Positions 19,301-27,974 of a stretch of DNA of 64,000 nucleotides are shown one piece after another. The notes beneath the pieces are model-generated. The model saw only the letters and a list, made by a program, of their open reading frames with translations. It did not search any database and was not told the DNA's origin. The translations under genes and the position numbers were made by a program. The stretch spans positions 248,001-312,000 of the forward strand of contig NZ_LVEN01000035.1 of the NCBI RefSeq assembly GCF_001686925.1, given 5' to 3'. This stretch comes from Flavobacterium piscis. GTDB lineage: Bacteria; Bacteroidota; Bacteroidia; Flavobacteriales; Flavobacteriaceae. Position 1 is the stretch's first letter. Every line of letters begins with the position of its first letter.

Positions 19301-19423
19301 GAAAACTATCTGGATATTTTAACGAAAACCAATCAGAAACCATCTGCAGAAGCAATTGTTTTCTTCGAAAAATGGAAAGATAATGCATCGCTTAAATCAT
19401 TAATTAAGCAAATTTTAAAATAA
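16331..19423 (+). CDS. WGR-domain protein with large helical C-terminal region (DUF6493-like)
   Basis: 1030 aa. Residues 1-75 form a WGR domain (KYLKYIDGNSDKFWQIEV, YTVTYGKNGTSGTSQTKKF), a fold used for nucleic-acid-end or partner binding in PARPs and related proteins. A lysine-rich linker leads into about 900 residues of alpha-helical, probably HEAT-like repeats, similar in my memory to the DUF6493 family. No catalytic motif is visible. A TATTTTTG -7 box lies at 16275-16282. The gene is followed after 6 bases by a SWIM zinc-finger gene; such pairs are known elsewhere beside MoxR ATPase and VWA genes, which are absent here. Function unknown. Confidence 0.85.
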   Translation: MKKYLKYIDGNSDKFWQIEVTGLEYTVTYGKNGTSGTSQTKKFATDEECLKAAEKILAEKVKKGYSETGDVTVASKPKTEKSAKSDEVLEEYDAIVKSKNIDLLLPFLKEKSKGNIEALKKLIKKSKRYFMTYTDLTKDPGYVKKDKHDYGWGTRGDKKQSDIITLSAIALFDKTDINSWDEALSLLNEIDEKPQVLEVLLWAKPNWLDTFILDKVKRQDWVGFNYHTLRKLEEHHLLQFNPELYALTLAATNEWRAKMKTRNFINTSLNDKLTYQRDIPELFHYETILHSSFFRENDKQKHDEFQTWAIIYKSLLDEKKMDRAFFIENAILIQTKEWNNNLKSFFRKRIEEFNVTPDELIVLQENIFSYLHHPYPPITSYGIELIKKIYDHPKFKTKSFLEWLEPLMMRSDCKAAIKNVLPILEKINKSNPKLSTTIASIIADVYVIADLALQERATKIITKIANVKDKVLKEKLSSYVTLMQGNIKSGLTQFLDEDALVVDSDALEEYTFEPQQELLLTEEVQLPKDWNDVVFQFGNFINSEETVDSEILLNIYISQRNLFPADYSAQLQPYEKQLQKHYFEATHKNFVKAFLQSKIANIDNKFNSKVNHYSKIITTLLMQPLLEKAQQKIDSNSTLPLLSFPSHKPYWVAPKVLLERVIAYQNTKEEIDYTDLAIAIARMPRENIEEAIPLLDKIEGEIKPLLTFCLGVDEKLNLDSTSLFSKLLATMGKTTKETGNLSLWAVAARTFYPNDTFPEFENTYLKDIPFVVAPFKPQVEFKEKWNEWTNYQTKEKERTPSWYELKFDLPNYSKIPNYLLYSQDVYKRSNTWDYNINYAGNTYFWHSLTPQNSDALALTLLHNCNIADGAKPELKGFLDVINRPEFRFSDISLLLYACCFFQEKKDLRLMASEVLMHLIEKQAIDIELFAQKIAYLTTEKYGVFLRLADGLIALKDVSPLHNNALLKLLNSFFANLDLKDKLPTNFKKIIENYLDILTKTNQKPSAEAIVFFEKWKDNASLKSLIKQILK

Positions 19424-19429
19424 AGAAAA

Positions 19430-20758
19430 ATGACAGATCTCGAATATAATTATAAAGGAATTTCGACTTATAGTAAAATCAAAGGCATCAACAATCTGGT
19501 TCTGGCACATCAAACCGAAATTGAGGAAGTCAATAACATTCCGTGTTTTTTCTGGGGAAGTCTGACTGATCCTTATGTTACCGCAAAATGCTGGACTACG
19601 ATTGCCAAAGTGGTTCGTTCCAGTTTTGGGCCTATTCCGCCAAGTTTGCGTGATCCTATTGTTTCGGCAGGATCTGAGCAATTGCGTTTTGAAGGTTTTT
19701 CGTCTTGCAATGGTGTTTATGTGCGATTGGACATGAAACCCGAAGCAATCGACGGAGAATTTATCGCCAACGGAACTACGAATGTCGATTTTAATGATCC
19801 GATGCTGAATGCTTTGAATGCGATTCAGAAAAACGAAAAAGTAACACTTGCCGTGGGTCAGCACGATGTTCAGGTAATGACCAGCAAAGCAAAAGTAACC
19901 GAGAAAAAAGTGACTTTACCCATGCGCTGGATCAAAGGCTTAACGAGCGTTCAGTTGTATCTGGCAGATATGGACATTAAGTTTGAACTGAACAAAATTC
20001 AGACAATTCAGTTGTTTCAGAGTTTACCAAAAGGAACCGTAAAAGGTGATTTTTTTATTACCAAAAGAGCCGGAAAATTTATGTTTTCGACTTTGGCTAC
20101 AGCCGATAGTGTTAGAATTGGAGGCGTACAAAGATTGCGTTTGTTAGAAGGAATTCTGGCAATTGTAGACAAAATCTTCATTTACGAATCGGCAGACAAA
20201 CAAACTTGTGCAATTGTGGCCGAATTTGGAAAAATGCAGCTTTTAATGGCTTTTTCTCCAGATTCGTACCGAGGATTTTCGGGCGAAGGAAATGTACTCG
20301 AAACCATGACCGAAAACCTACCTATAGAATGGGTTTACGGATTGAACAGTTTATTAAAATCGAATGAAACGTTTGACCCAACAATGCTTTCTATCGAAAA
20401 TGATATCGATTTTGGCACGATGGACAATCTGACTTCGAATTTATCCTCGATGGGATTATTGGGTTATGATTTAAGCGAAAAAGCGCATTTCTACCGTCGT
20501 CTGCCTTTTAAAACCGAACGCATTTTATCACTCAACCCAAGACTTAAAAATGCCAAAAAACTATTAGCGAACGAAGATATCGAAATCGTCGAACGAAGAG
20601 CCGATTATATCGAAGCCAAAGTAAAAGGCTCCGGCGTTGTACACAAAGTCATTATCGACAATAATTCGCAAAGATGTACTTGCGACTGGTTTACGGCTTA
20701 TCAGGGCAAAAGAGGGATTTGCAAGCATATTTTGGGAGTGAAGATGATGATTTCTTAG
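19430..20758 (+). CDS. SWIM zinc-finger protein
   Basis: 442 aa, with a C-terminal SWIM motif CTCDW...GICKHILG (CxC-x(n)-CxH) near residues 415-432, expected to bind zinc and nucleic acid or protein. The preceding 400 residues are not recognised; they include a region with the pattern of a mixed alpha/beta scaffold. It is co-transcribed with the WGR gene (6-base gap). The two proteins probably act together, but nothing in the sequence shows on what. DNA or RNA damage response is only an inference from the WGR and SWIM folds. Confidence 0.87.
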   Translation: MTDLEYNYKGISTYSKIKGINNLVLAHQTEIEEVNNIPCFFWGSLTDPYVTAKCWTTIAKVVRSSFGPIPPSLRDPIVSAGSEQLRFEGFSSCNGVYVRLDMKPEAIDGEFIANGTTNVDFNDPMLNALNAIQKNEKVTLAVGQHDVQVMTSKAKVTEKKVTLPMRWIKGLTSVQLYLADMDIKFELNKIQTIQLFQSLPKGTVKGDFFITKRAGKFMFSTLATADSVRIGGVQRLRLLEGILAIVDKIFIYESADKQTCAIVAEFGKMQLLMAFSPDSYRGFSGEGNVLETMTENLPIEWVYGLNSLLKSNETFDPTMLSIENDIDFGTMDNLTSNLSSMGLLGYDLSEKAHFYRRLPFKTERILSLNPRLKNAKKLLANEDIEIVERRADYIEAKVKGSGVVHKVIIDNNSQRCTCDWFTAYQGKRGICKHILGVKMMIS

Positions 20759-20919
20759 AAATTACACTTTTATATATAAAGGAAAATCGCCCTGATGTTT
20801 GGGGCGATTTTATACGCAGATTATACGGATTCGCTTTCGCGAAAACGCTGATTTGTGCGGATTTTTTAAATAACTTTTACGATAATAGTTTAATAGTAAT
20901 TAAGAAAATGGAACAGTAA

Positions 20920-21033
20920 CTAATTTCACATTACTTCAATCCTCTTGATAAAGTTGTAGAGCTTTACGAACGTTTGGTTCAGACTGAAAAAGATAAGGTT
21001 GAGTACTTAGAAAAATTGATGAAATTGAAATAA
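20920..21033 (+). pseudogene. 3' remnant of an HTH transcriptional regulator gene
   Basis: An open frame of about 37 codons without a start, reading SHYFNPLDKVVELYERLVQ then TEKDKVEYLEKLMKLK and stop. This is the typical C-terminal coiled coil of Bacteroidetes XRE-family regulators (NPxDKVxELYERLLxxEKDKVxYLEKLL, from memory). The DNA-binding part is missing. It abuts the AT-rich island with the YobI-like gene and suggests a past insertion or deletion here. Confidence 0.6.
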
Positions 21034-21064
21034 TATTCTTGATAACGAGAATTTCTTATATATA

Positions 21065-21096
21065 AAATGCGCAATGAGAATTGCGCATTTTTTTTT
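21065..21096 (+). terminator. Intrinsic terminator
   Basis: AAATGCGCAAT / ATTGCGCATTT around a GAGA loop with a long T-run. It follows the regulator remnant and probably was its terminator. Confidence 0.8.
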
Positions 21097-21179
21097 AAAT
21101 TCTGTTTCTTTTTATTTTTTTGCTATTGCGTATTCCTCGAATTATTATTTAAGTAGTTCAGAGTATTCAAACAAATTTT

Positions 21180-24100
21180 TTACTCAACAAAATTATTTAA
21201 CCAAACTCTTATTTCATTTTTTTTATTTGATTTGGCTTCACCTGCAATCTTTTTATCTTGTAAAACTTTAATAAATTCCCAATTAACTTCATTATCTTCT
21301 AACATTATTTGAGATTTAGAATGAATGTTATTATATGGTTTTTGCATTAATTTTTTTAAATTTAAAATTTCAATTTTAGTTAATTTATTTGCCATCAAAT
21401 TTATTAATCTAACTTTAATATTATTCTCAAATTTATGATTCATAATTGTTTCAAGTTTACTAAAAGATAAAATCGAACTATTAGTCTTCGAAATATCCTT
21501 AATATCTAATAAAAAAGTAGACACCTCAAACGCTAATTCCTTATTAATTAAATCTTCTTCATAAATTTGGTTTTTAATTATATAAACTTTTAATTCTTCC
21601 TTTAAATTAGGATCTTTTAAAACTAAAATTATATCTTCTATGTCCAATTCGTGATTTTTTGTAAAAGCTAAATAATTACTCCAATCTTTGATCAAAAGAT
21701 TTATTTGTAATCCTGGATGTATTGCTTTAACTGCTTCAAAATTGGATTCAGTAAGAGAGATAAAATTGAATTCAATAAGTTTTTCAACCTTATTTTTATT
21801 TATTAAATTATAATCAAAATCTTCTTTAAAAGTAAACTCTTGAGAAAAACGCTTTGCAAAAACCGTATATGAATCAATTGTTAATTTGTCATTGCTAAGT
21901 AGTTTTAAAACAAATTCGTCCTGAATATCTTTTTCAATACTAATTTTAATTCTTGTTTCTTTCTCTAATTGCAAATAATTATCTTTTTCATTTAAAAAAT
22001 CAATTAAAATTTCATTAACAACATCGTCTTTTTGATAATAATATTGATAAACATTTTCCCAATCTGCTACTACTTTATTATTCTTCATTACCAAATCAAA
22101 AATATCTAAAGTTCTAAGATCATCGATATTTGGCACTTTATATATTTGTTTTTTAAGAAATATTTCGGCATAATCAATTTTCAAATTTTCATTGTTAAGA
22201 ATTTTTAAAACATAAACATAATCTTCATTTTGATCATTTTCTAATTGCAAATAAACATTTTTGATATAAGAATTATAATTTTCTGATTCCAAATAATCAA
22301 TAACTTCATCAAGTCTATTTTCGTAGATATAAGTTAAATTTGATTTGTTAAATTTTCCCAAATCAAATTCATTATCTAACTTTCCCTCAATAAGAGTTCT
22401 TAGATTGTTATATGTGATCTCATATCTATTATTTTTATAAATAGTATTAAATATTTTATCAAATTTATCAGAGAAAGGTAATAACTTTTTAAATTTAATA
22501 TCAAGAACCTCATCAGACAAAATATTTTGAATTCTATCAATATCAATTTGCTCACTAAGGTTATACAAAATATTAATATCATTAGCTATATATGAACTCA
22601 ATTCTTCATTTTTGTTTAGATATGAAAGAGTTTTATAATCAGCAGTACTTAGTAATATATGGAGAATCTGTTTTATGTCATCTTCAATAAATTTAGGATC
22701 TTTTTCTATAGTATGCCAAAACATTTCCCAACTTTTGGCCAACTCGATAACAAATGTTTTACTTTGAATTCCATCATAGATAAAAGAACTCAAGAATTGC
22801 CTAACCCTTTTACTATTCCAATTTGCAACTGTATCTAATATGCCTTGAAACTTATCTTGGTAATTTAGTTTAAAAACTGTTATATGACTTACTAGATCAT
22901 TGTTTAAAATACGATCATTTTTAAAATAATTAATTGGTAGTTCATCAATTATATCATCAAGATTCGTTAATTCATAATTAAAAGACTTCGGCTCATTAAT
23001 TCTAGAAATAATATTAATTTTAAACTCCTGATCTGTTTCATTCATTCCTCCTTTCTGAAAGATCGAAATATATTCTCTGTAATGTTCATCAATATACCCA
23101 TTTAACAATAGAAAGATTAATAGAGGATCATTATATAATCTATCACTTTCCAATATTGTAGTTTCCTTATAAAAAACATCAAATTCTTTTTTTAAATCTT
23201 CTTTAGATAAATTTCTATTTCCAAGTATTTGTTTTAGAGTCCAACTATATATATCATTCTGTTCATATCTATATTTTTTAATTTCACCTTCCTTTTCAAT
23301 TATTCGTTGGTTTTTGTTTAATATTAAATCATGTTTTTCTGAATAAGAGTAACCAATATCAGCATCTATATTATTAAGTTTTTTATTTACTGCATAACCT
23401 GAACCCGCATTCGTATAATATGTAATTTCCTTATCATAAAATTGATTTAAATTCATACCATTTTCTATTATAAATTTAAAAGTCTTACGTTCAGAATCAT
23501 ACATTAACCCTTTCGCACTTGAATCATTAATATGTTCTTTGATATTATATAAATAAATAGTATTTAAATCCCTAATACCTTGAGTATTTTCCTCTTTTAT
23601 TTTTTCTGTTTTTTCTTCAATTAAATCTATTTTTTTATTTAAATCCCCAATTGATTTTTCGATTAACTTTTCCTTGTTTAAAAATATTAAATCAATATTA
23701 CTTTTACTCAAATGTAATCTTGAAAAATCCTTTGGCCTTAGATTTTTATAAATGATTATAGCTAATAGCTTTTCTGGATTTAATTCTTCACTTTCTAATT
23801 TTTGTTGTTCTTTATAAATTATAAATTCATTAATAATATTCAGAAGAGTTCTATTGTCAGTTATAAAAGAGGAAACTGTATTAATAAATTCTTTTGTAGG
23901 TTTGGTAAATACATTTTCATCCACAAAAATTTTGTCTAATTTTTCATTTAAAACATTTTTCGAATTACTATAATTAACAAATGGTATAGCTGGAATAATT
24001 AAATCAAAAAATTTGGTTCTATCTAATTCATCTAAAAATAAATCATCTTTAATAGCATACAAGAATGTAACTTTGCGAGGATTACTAGGATTAATATTGA

Positions 24101-24938
24101 ACAGATATGAGTTAAGAATAAAATTAACTTCTCTTAATGTTCTATATATTTCTGTAGTATTGAATCTATCTAAATCTTCTATAACAACAATATCAATTGA
24201 TATCTTCTCAAAAAAATATAAAATTTCGTCAATATGTTTATTTAGTAAATCTTTATTTTCAGTTTTATTTCCAAACTCAGCATCTTTTAGACTAATTTTA
24301 TTTATTCTCAAATTTTTTAACAGCTCAATGAAAATTTGACCTATTATACCCATAGACGCAAGAGATAGAGTAATTAAAACAAAACAACTCAAATTAAAAT
24401 TATCAGATTGCTTCCAATTATTAGGATTCAGTTGATAACTGTAAAAATTCAATAATAAATATGTTGATATTACAAGTGATAAGAATGCACTAACTTTAAT
24501 CCAATTTTTTAAATCCCAAACATTTAATTCACTTATTCTACTTATTCTTGATTCCGGTAGTTTTTCCGCCTTTTGACTATATATAATCTGTTGCAAAATA
24601 TTTAGTTGAATCTGATCTTTAAATGTCGTATAATCATTAGTTTCATTAAATGAAGCAAGTGAAATATTTAAAATTTCAAAATTAGAATATTGAGATTTGA
24701 AAGATTTTATTATTGTACTTTTCCCAGATCCATAAACACCCGATAACGCAAGATTCTTAATATCTTGATTGTCGATTGCATTTTTAATGTGCCTAAGATA
24801 TTTCTGTATTCTTGGATCATCTTTTTTATCTAAAGGAGATAATACTTCCAATTCAATTTCTATCTTTTGATCGGCAGTATTTGCTTCTGAAGAAATTATC
24901 TCTTCTTCAATATTCTGGGTCCCATTTTGAATTCTCAT
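21180..24938 (-). CDS. YobI-like P-loop ATPase, large, AT-rich
   Basis: 1252 aa. The N-terminal ATPase domain has Walker A GVYGSGKST (residues about 67-75), Walker B IDIVVIEDLDRF near 250 and the segment FFDLIIPAIPFVNYSNS, all typical of the YobI/KAP-like family. Two hydrophobic segments (about 165-190 and 200-225) interrupt it, so the protein is probably membrane-attached. The remaining 900 residues are helical repeats without known motifs. The DNA is visibly far more AT-rich than its neighbours and the gene is alone, with a broken regulator next to it. Horizontal acquisition and a role in defence or conflict are likely but inferred. Confidence 0.85.
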   Translation of the reverse strand: MRIQNGTQNIEEEIISSEANTADQKIEIELEVLSPLDKKDDPRIQKYLRHIKNAIDNQDIKNLALSGVYGSGKSTIIKSFKSQYSNFEILNISLASFNETNDYTTFKDQIQLNILQQIIYSQKAEKLPESRISRISELNVWDLKNWIKVSAFLSLVISTYLLLNFYSYQLNPNNWKQSDNFNLSCFVLITLSLASMGIIGQIFIELLKNLRINKISLKDAEFGNKTENKDLLNKHIDEILYFFEKISIDIVVIEDLDRFNTTEIYRTLREVNFILNSYLFNINPSNPRKVTFLYAIKDDLFLDELDRTKFFDLIIPAIPFVNYSNSKNVLNEKLDKIFVDENVFTKPTKEFINTVSSFITDNRTLLNIINEFIIYKEQQKLESEELNPEKLLAIIIYKNLRPKDFSRLHLSKSNIDLIFLNKEKLIEKSIGDLNKKIDLIEEKTEKIKEENTQGIRDLNTIYLYNIKEHINDSSAKGLMYDSERKTFKFIIENGMNLNQFYDKEITYYTNAGSGYAVNKKLNNIDADIGYSYSEKHDLILNKNQRIIEKEGEIKKYRYEQNDIYSWTLKQILGNRNLSKEDLKKEFDVFYKETTILESDRLYNDPLLIFLLLNGYIDEHYREYISIFQKGGMNETDQEFKINIISRINEPKSFNYELTNLDDIIDELPINYFKNDRILNNDLVSHITVFKLNYQDKFQGILDTVANWNSKRVRQFLSSFIYDGIQSKTFVIELAKSWEMFWHTIEKDPKFIEDDIKQILHILLSTADYKTLSYLNKNEELSSYIANDINILYNLSEQIDIDRIQNILSDEVLDIKFKKLLPFSDKFDKIFNTIYKNNRYEITYNNLRTLIEGKLDNEFDLGKFNKSNLTYIYENRLDEVIDYLESENYNSYIKNVYLQLENDQNEDYVYVLKILNNENLKIDYAEIFLKKQIYKVPNIDDLRTLDIFDLVMKNNKVVADWENVYQYYYQKDDVVNEILIDFLNEKDNYLQLEKETRIKISIEKDIQDEFVLKLLSNDKLTIDSYTVFAKRFSQEFTFKEDFDYNLINKNKVEKLIEFNFISLTESNFEAVKAIHPGLQINLLIKDWSNYLAFTKNHELDIEDIILVLKDPNLKEELKVYIIKNQIYEEDLINKELAFEVSTFLLDIKDISKTNSSILSFSKLETIMNHKFENNIKVRLINLMANKLTKIEILNLKKLMQKPYNNIHSKSQIMLEDNEVNWEFIKVLQDKKIAGEAKSNKKNEIRVWLNNFVE

Positions 24939-25237
24939 AAATACATTTGATTTTTTTTGAAATATAATATCTAAAAACTTTACTTATCTCTTCCCTAAAA
25001 GAAATCTAATTCCATTTTTATTTTGATTGATGAAAGAAACTTTGATCAAATATGTGTTAAATTTCGATAATAACTTTACGGATTTCCCCAAGTTATAAAT
25101 ATAAAAGTTAAAATCTTTGCCACCAAATATATACAAACAAAAAGCCTTTAAACCCCGTAAAAACACCTGATTTAAAAGCCAACAAATAAAATCGCTACAA
25201 CAATACCTAACAGGTTTATAAAACCTGTTAGGAAATA
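24939..25237. other. AT-rich intergenic region with a palindrome
   Basis: About 300 bases without a convincing gene. At 25206-25232 lies a perfect inverted repeat CCTAACAGGTTT / AAACCTGTTAGG, 6 bases past the stop of the TatD gene on the minus strand. It lacks a T-run, so it is either a weak terminator or a boundary repeat of the AT-rich island. Confidence 0.45.
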
Positions 25238-26038
25238 CTAAATCCCAAAAAAGTCTTTAGCATTCTTCGTCGTTTCCTCCGCAACAACAATCCCCGAAAC
25301 TCCTTTAAACTGGGCCACAGTTGCTGCAACAAAAGGCAGAAAAGCAGGTTCGCAACGGCGTTCGTGGTATTTTTTCATGAGATTGTTTGGTGTGTTTTTT
25401 GGGAGCATGAATGGCGCATCAGTTTCGATCATCATTCGCTCAAGCGGTACGTATTGAATCACTTCTTTTAAATGATCAAAACGTTTAATGTCGGATATTG
25501 CTCCGGTAAAACCAAGATAAAATCCGTTATCGAGATAGGTTTTGGCTTCTTGCAAAGTTCCGGTAAAGCAATGTACAACGGCTTTTGGCAATTGCGGCAA
25601 ATAGTCTTTTGTAATGTCCATAAACTTTGTAAAAGCAGCTCTCTCGTGCAAAAACAAAGGTTTCTGAACTTCGATCGCCAATTCTAACTGGGCTTTGTAA
25701 CACGTTTCCTGTACATTTCTGGGCGAAAAATCACGATCAAAATCGAGTCCGCACTCGCCTACCGAAACTACGTGTTTTTGTTTTAATAAATTCCGCAGTT
25801 TCGAAATACTCTGCGCATCAAAACTCTTGGCATCATGCGGATGAATTCCTGCTGTCGCATATAATATTCCGGGATATTCTTTTGCTATTCTTGAAGATTC
25901 TTCACTGTTTTTTACGCTTGTTCCGGTTAGGATCATTTGCGATACGTCGGCATCTAAAGCGTTTTGTACGACATCGTCTATGTCGTTTTGGAATTGTTTA
26001 TTGGTTAAATTAATTCCTATGTCTATGTATGTATTCAT
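25238..26038 (-). CDS. tatD: TatD-family metal-dependent deoxyribonuclease
   Basis: 266-aa TIM-barrel amidohydrolase-type nuclease. Metal-binding and family motifs are present: IDIGINL (instead of the usual HCHL-like start), TAGIHPHDAK, SVGECGLDFDRDF, PLFLHERAA, VVHCFTGT and IETDAPFM. TatD enzymes act as 3'-5' exonucleases on DNA and RNA and contribute to oxidative-damage repair. The first metal motif normally reads DxHxH; here it is DIGINL, as in the E. coli TatD (rather than YcfH/YjjV) subgroup. It is monocistronic. Confidence 0.93.
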   Translation of the reverse strand: MNTYIDIGINLTNKQFQNDIDDVVQNALDADVSQMILTGTSVKNSEESSRIAKEYPGILYATAGIHPHDAKSFDAQSISKLRNLLKQKHVVSVGECGLDFDRDFSPRNVQETCYKAQLELAIEVQKPLFLHERAAFTKFMDITKDYLPQLPKAVVHCFTGTLQEAKTYLDNGFYLGFTGAISDIKRFDHLKEVIQYVPLERMMIETDAPFMLPKNTPNNLMKKYHERRCEPAFLPFVAATVAQFKGVSGIVVAEETTKNAKDFFGI

Positions 26039-26047
26039 TTTTGTTGT

Positions 26048-26155
26048 TTTTTGCCACGAAGGCGCTAAGACAGAAAGTTTTTTTATTTTTTGAGTCTGTG
26101 TTAATCTTTATTTCTTTGCCGCTAAGGCGCTAAGTCACAAAGTTTTTACACAAAG
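26048..26155. repeat. Interspersed intergenic repeat (gccgctaaggcgctaag type)
   Basis: tttgccacgaaggcgctaag and ttgccgctaaggcgctaag occur in close succession. It belongs to the same dispersed family as 15230-15402 and 26857-27060. Confidence 0.5.
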
Positions 26156-26158
26156 TTT

Positions 26159-26256
26159 GTCATTTCGACGAAGGAGAAATCACACTAGTAATTCCATTCA
26201 GGAATTTGCCAATCTTTGTCGAGTCTCGAGTGTGATTTCTCCTTCGTCGAAATGAC
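26159..26256. repeat. 98-bp element with 27-bp terminal inverted repeats
   Basis: Left arm begins GTCATTTCGACGAAGGAGAA and ends ATCACAC; the right arm at 26230-26256 is its exact reverse complement. The core contains CAATCTTTGTCGAG. A second copy with the same arms and a related core lies at 55536-55633. Part of one arm is at about 31655-31683. It is a short, non-autonomous, hairpin-forming repeat (REP/MITE-like). Confidence 0.8.
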
Positions 26257-26340
26257 ATAAAATGGGCATAATACCAAGTATCTGCAGTGAAAAAACTTTA
26301 TCCCTTTGCAACTCTGCCACTCTGAACCTTTGAACCTTCT

Positions 26341-26841
26341 CTATAAATTTTCATAAAGCCATTTTTGGGCCATTACTATAACTTCTTGTTCAATAGTATT
26401 CAGACTAACATCTTTATAATACCAATTGACCTGGCCTGCTATCAAATCATCCCAAGCATCATCAAGAACAGACAGATCGATTATGTCTTTGTCTACATCA
26501 AAGTCGCAATAGAGATAGAGCATTCTTTTCAGGTTACCTCTTACATCGTCATGTTTCACTACTTTATTTAGAAAATATCTTATATGACTTTTTTGAGATT
26601 CCTCTTTGTTTTTTGTCGTTAGATTCAATTCTGAGAGAACGGCTTCGAGATAAGGCTGAACTTCACCAGAATCAATTGGTTTATAGAAACAAGCCAAATT
26701 ATAAATAGCTTCACTCTCATAACCGGAATTGATCAATTCGATGGCCCAGTCTTCGATTAGATCGATATTGAGGTATTTATAAAAATGAAAAGCCAGAATG
26801 TAATCTGTGAGTATTTCGAAGTCTTTGTTTACTAGTTCCAT
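26341..26841 (-). CDS. Hypothetical acidic protein
   Basis: 166 aa, acidic, all-helical in appearance, no signal or membrane segment. It begins MELVNKDFEILTDYILAF and contains LACFYKPID and YLYCDFDVD. The size and composition resemble small immunity-type proteins, but no toxin gene is adjacent and I do not recognise the family. It stands alone between repeat-rich intergenic regions. Confidence 0.65.
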   Translation of the reverse strand: MELVNKDFEILTDYILAFHFYKYLNIDLIEDWAIELINSGYESEAIYNLACFYKPIDSGEVQPYLEAVLSELNLTTKNKEESQKSHIRYFLNKVVKHDDVRGNLKRMLYLYCDFDVDKDIIDLSVLDDAWDDLIAGQVNWYYKDVSLNTIEQEVIVMAQKWLYENL

Positions 26842-26856
26842 GTTTGTTTTTTTTTG

Positions 26857-27060
26857 CCACTAAGGCGCTAGGACGCTAAGTTTTTTATTCTCTTTGTCTG
26901 GTTTTTTTTTTGCCACTAAGCACTAAGACGCTAAGTTTTTTGTTCTCTTTGTCTGGATTTAATCTTGCAATCCCGATAGTATCAAGCAGATCCTCAAAGT
27001 TTTTGTCTTAGTATCTTAGCAACTTAGAACCTTAGCATATTAGAACCTCAGCACCTTCAA
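26857..27060. repeat. Tandem copies of the gccactaag-cgctaag repeat
   Basis: Two near-identical copies of about 68 bp (ttttttgccactaaggcgct ... ctaagttttttattctctttgtctgg) lie head to tail at about 26857-26990, followed by a degenerate third part. Non-coding. Confidence 0.6.
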
Positions 27061-27061
27061 A

Positions 27062-27961
27062 TTAAAAATCCCCATAATATACCTGAAAACAAGGTAATTT
27101 CAGATCATTTCTCCAAGTGTCGACAACTTTATTTCTGTCGTCCAGAACGAATTCTATAAAGTATTTATCTTTGATAAACTCGTTGTAGATTTCGGTTTTT
27201 ATGATCGAATCTTTTCGGCTGTCTTTGGTTTTACGCATGATCAGGTCGTCGTATTCGATTTCGTGTTTTTCCAGGAATCGCAATGTTGGTTCTTTGTATC
27301 GGTCTTCTCTTCCTGAAACCAGCAATATTTCATATCCCAATTTCTTGTAATTTCGCAACACATTCGCCACTGGATTATTGATTTCATCTTCATCACATTT
27401 ACTGGCATCAAAAGGATTTCTTCCGTTCATTAAAGCCAGCGTTCCGTCAAGATCGCAGATTATGGCTTTTGGCAGATTTGGGTTTTGAGCGCAGTATTCC
27501 AGATTTTTATTCACTTTTTTTATTGGTTTAAAATCAAACTTTTCTTTTGTTTTTTGCAATTGATGGTACATGTTTTCAATTACCTTTTTTGGCACTTTTC
27601 GGTCTCTTTTTTCATTTCTGATAAAAAGCTCTTCTAATGGTAAATCAAATACTTTGAATTCAATATTGGCCATTTCGGCGAAATCATTTATCGGCTGTTT
27701 GATATAATCTGACTTTACATTACAAGTATCCAGAATCACATTCCAGCCATTCGAAAGCAAGGTTTTAATCTGTCCGTTTACAATTTTCGAAATCATACTT
27801 TCATATGCCGGATCCAAAGTTTCCTGAAATTGAGAAAACCTGATTTCATCACGGCTTATTCTCATGGTTTTAGGTTCGGTTCTCACCTTCCACTCTGCAA
27901 AAGTGCTTTTTCCCGATGCCGGACAACCTATAAGTATCGTTAATGTTGGTATCTTTTTCAT
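27062..27961 (-). CDS. Polynucleotide 5'-kinase / 3'-phosphatase
   Basis: 299-aa end-healing enzyme of the T4 Pnkp type. The N-terminal kinase has P-loop GCPASGKST (residues 12-20) and the RISRDE segment. The C-terminal HAD phosphatase has CDLDGTLALMNGR near residue 168, VSGRED, and the late motif VLDDRNKVVD. It would phosphorylate 5'-OH ends and remove 2',3'-cyclic or 3'-phosphates, which is what ribotoxin-cleaved tRNAs need before ligation. It is the last gene of the Hen1-ligase-kinase operon, 13 bases after the ligase. Confidence 0.95.
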   Translation of the reverse strand: MKKIPTLTILIGCPASGKSTFAEWKVRTEPKTMRISRDEIRFSQFQETLDPAYESMISKIVNGQIKTLLSNGWNVILDTCNVKSDYIKQPINDFAEMANIEFKVFDLPLEELFIRNEKRDRKVPKKVIENMYHQLQKTKEKFDFKPIKKVNKNLEYCAQNPNLPKAIICDLDGTLALMNGRNPFDASKCDEDEINNPVANVLRNYKKLGYEILLVSGREDRYKEPTLRFLEKHEIEYDDLIMRKTKDSRKDSIIKTEIYNEFIKDKYFIEFVLDDRNKVVDTWRNDLKLPCFQVYYGDF

Positions 27962-27974
27962 TGTCTAATCTTTG

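Noticed and set aside
20674..20919. 81-codon plus-strand frame after the SWIM gene
   Set aside because: It overlaps the SWIM-coding end out of frame and has no recognisable protein features.
24984..25166. 60-codon minus-strand frame upstream of the YobI-like gene
   Set aside because: Basic, AT-rich, no promoter box or terminator; likely chance.
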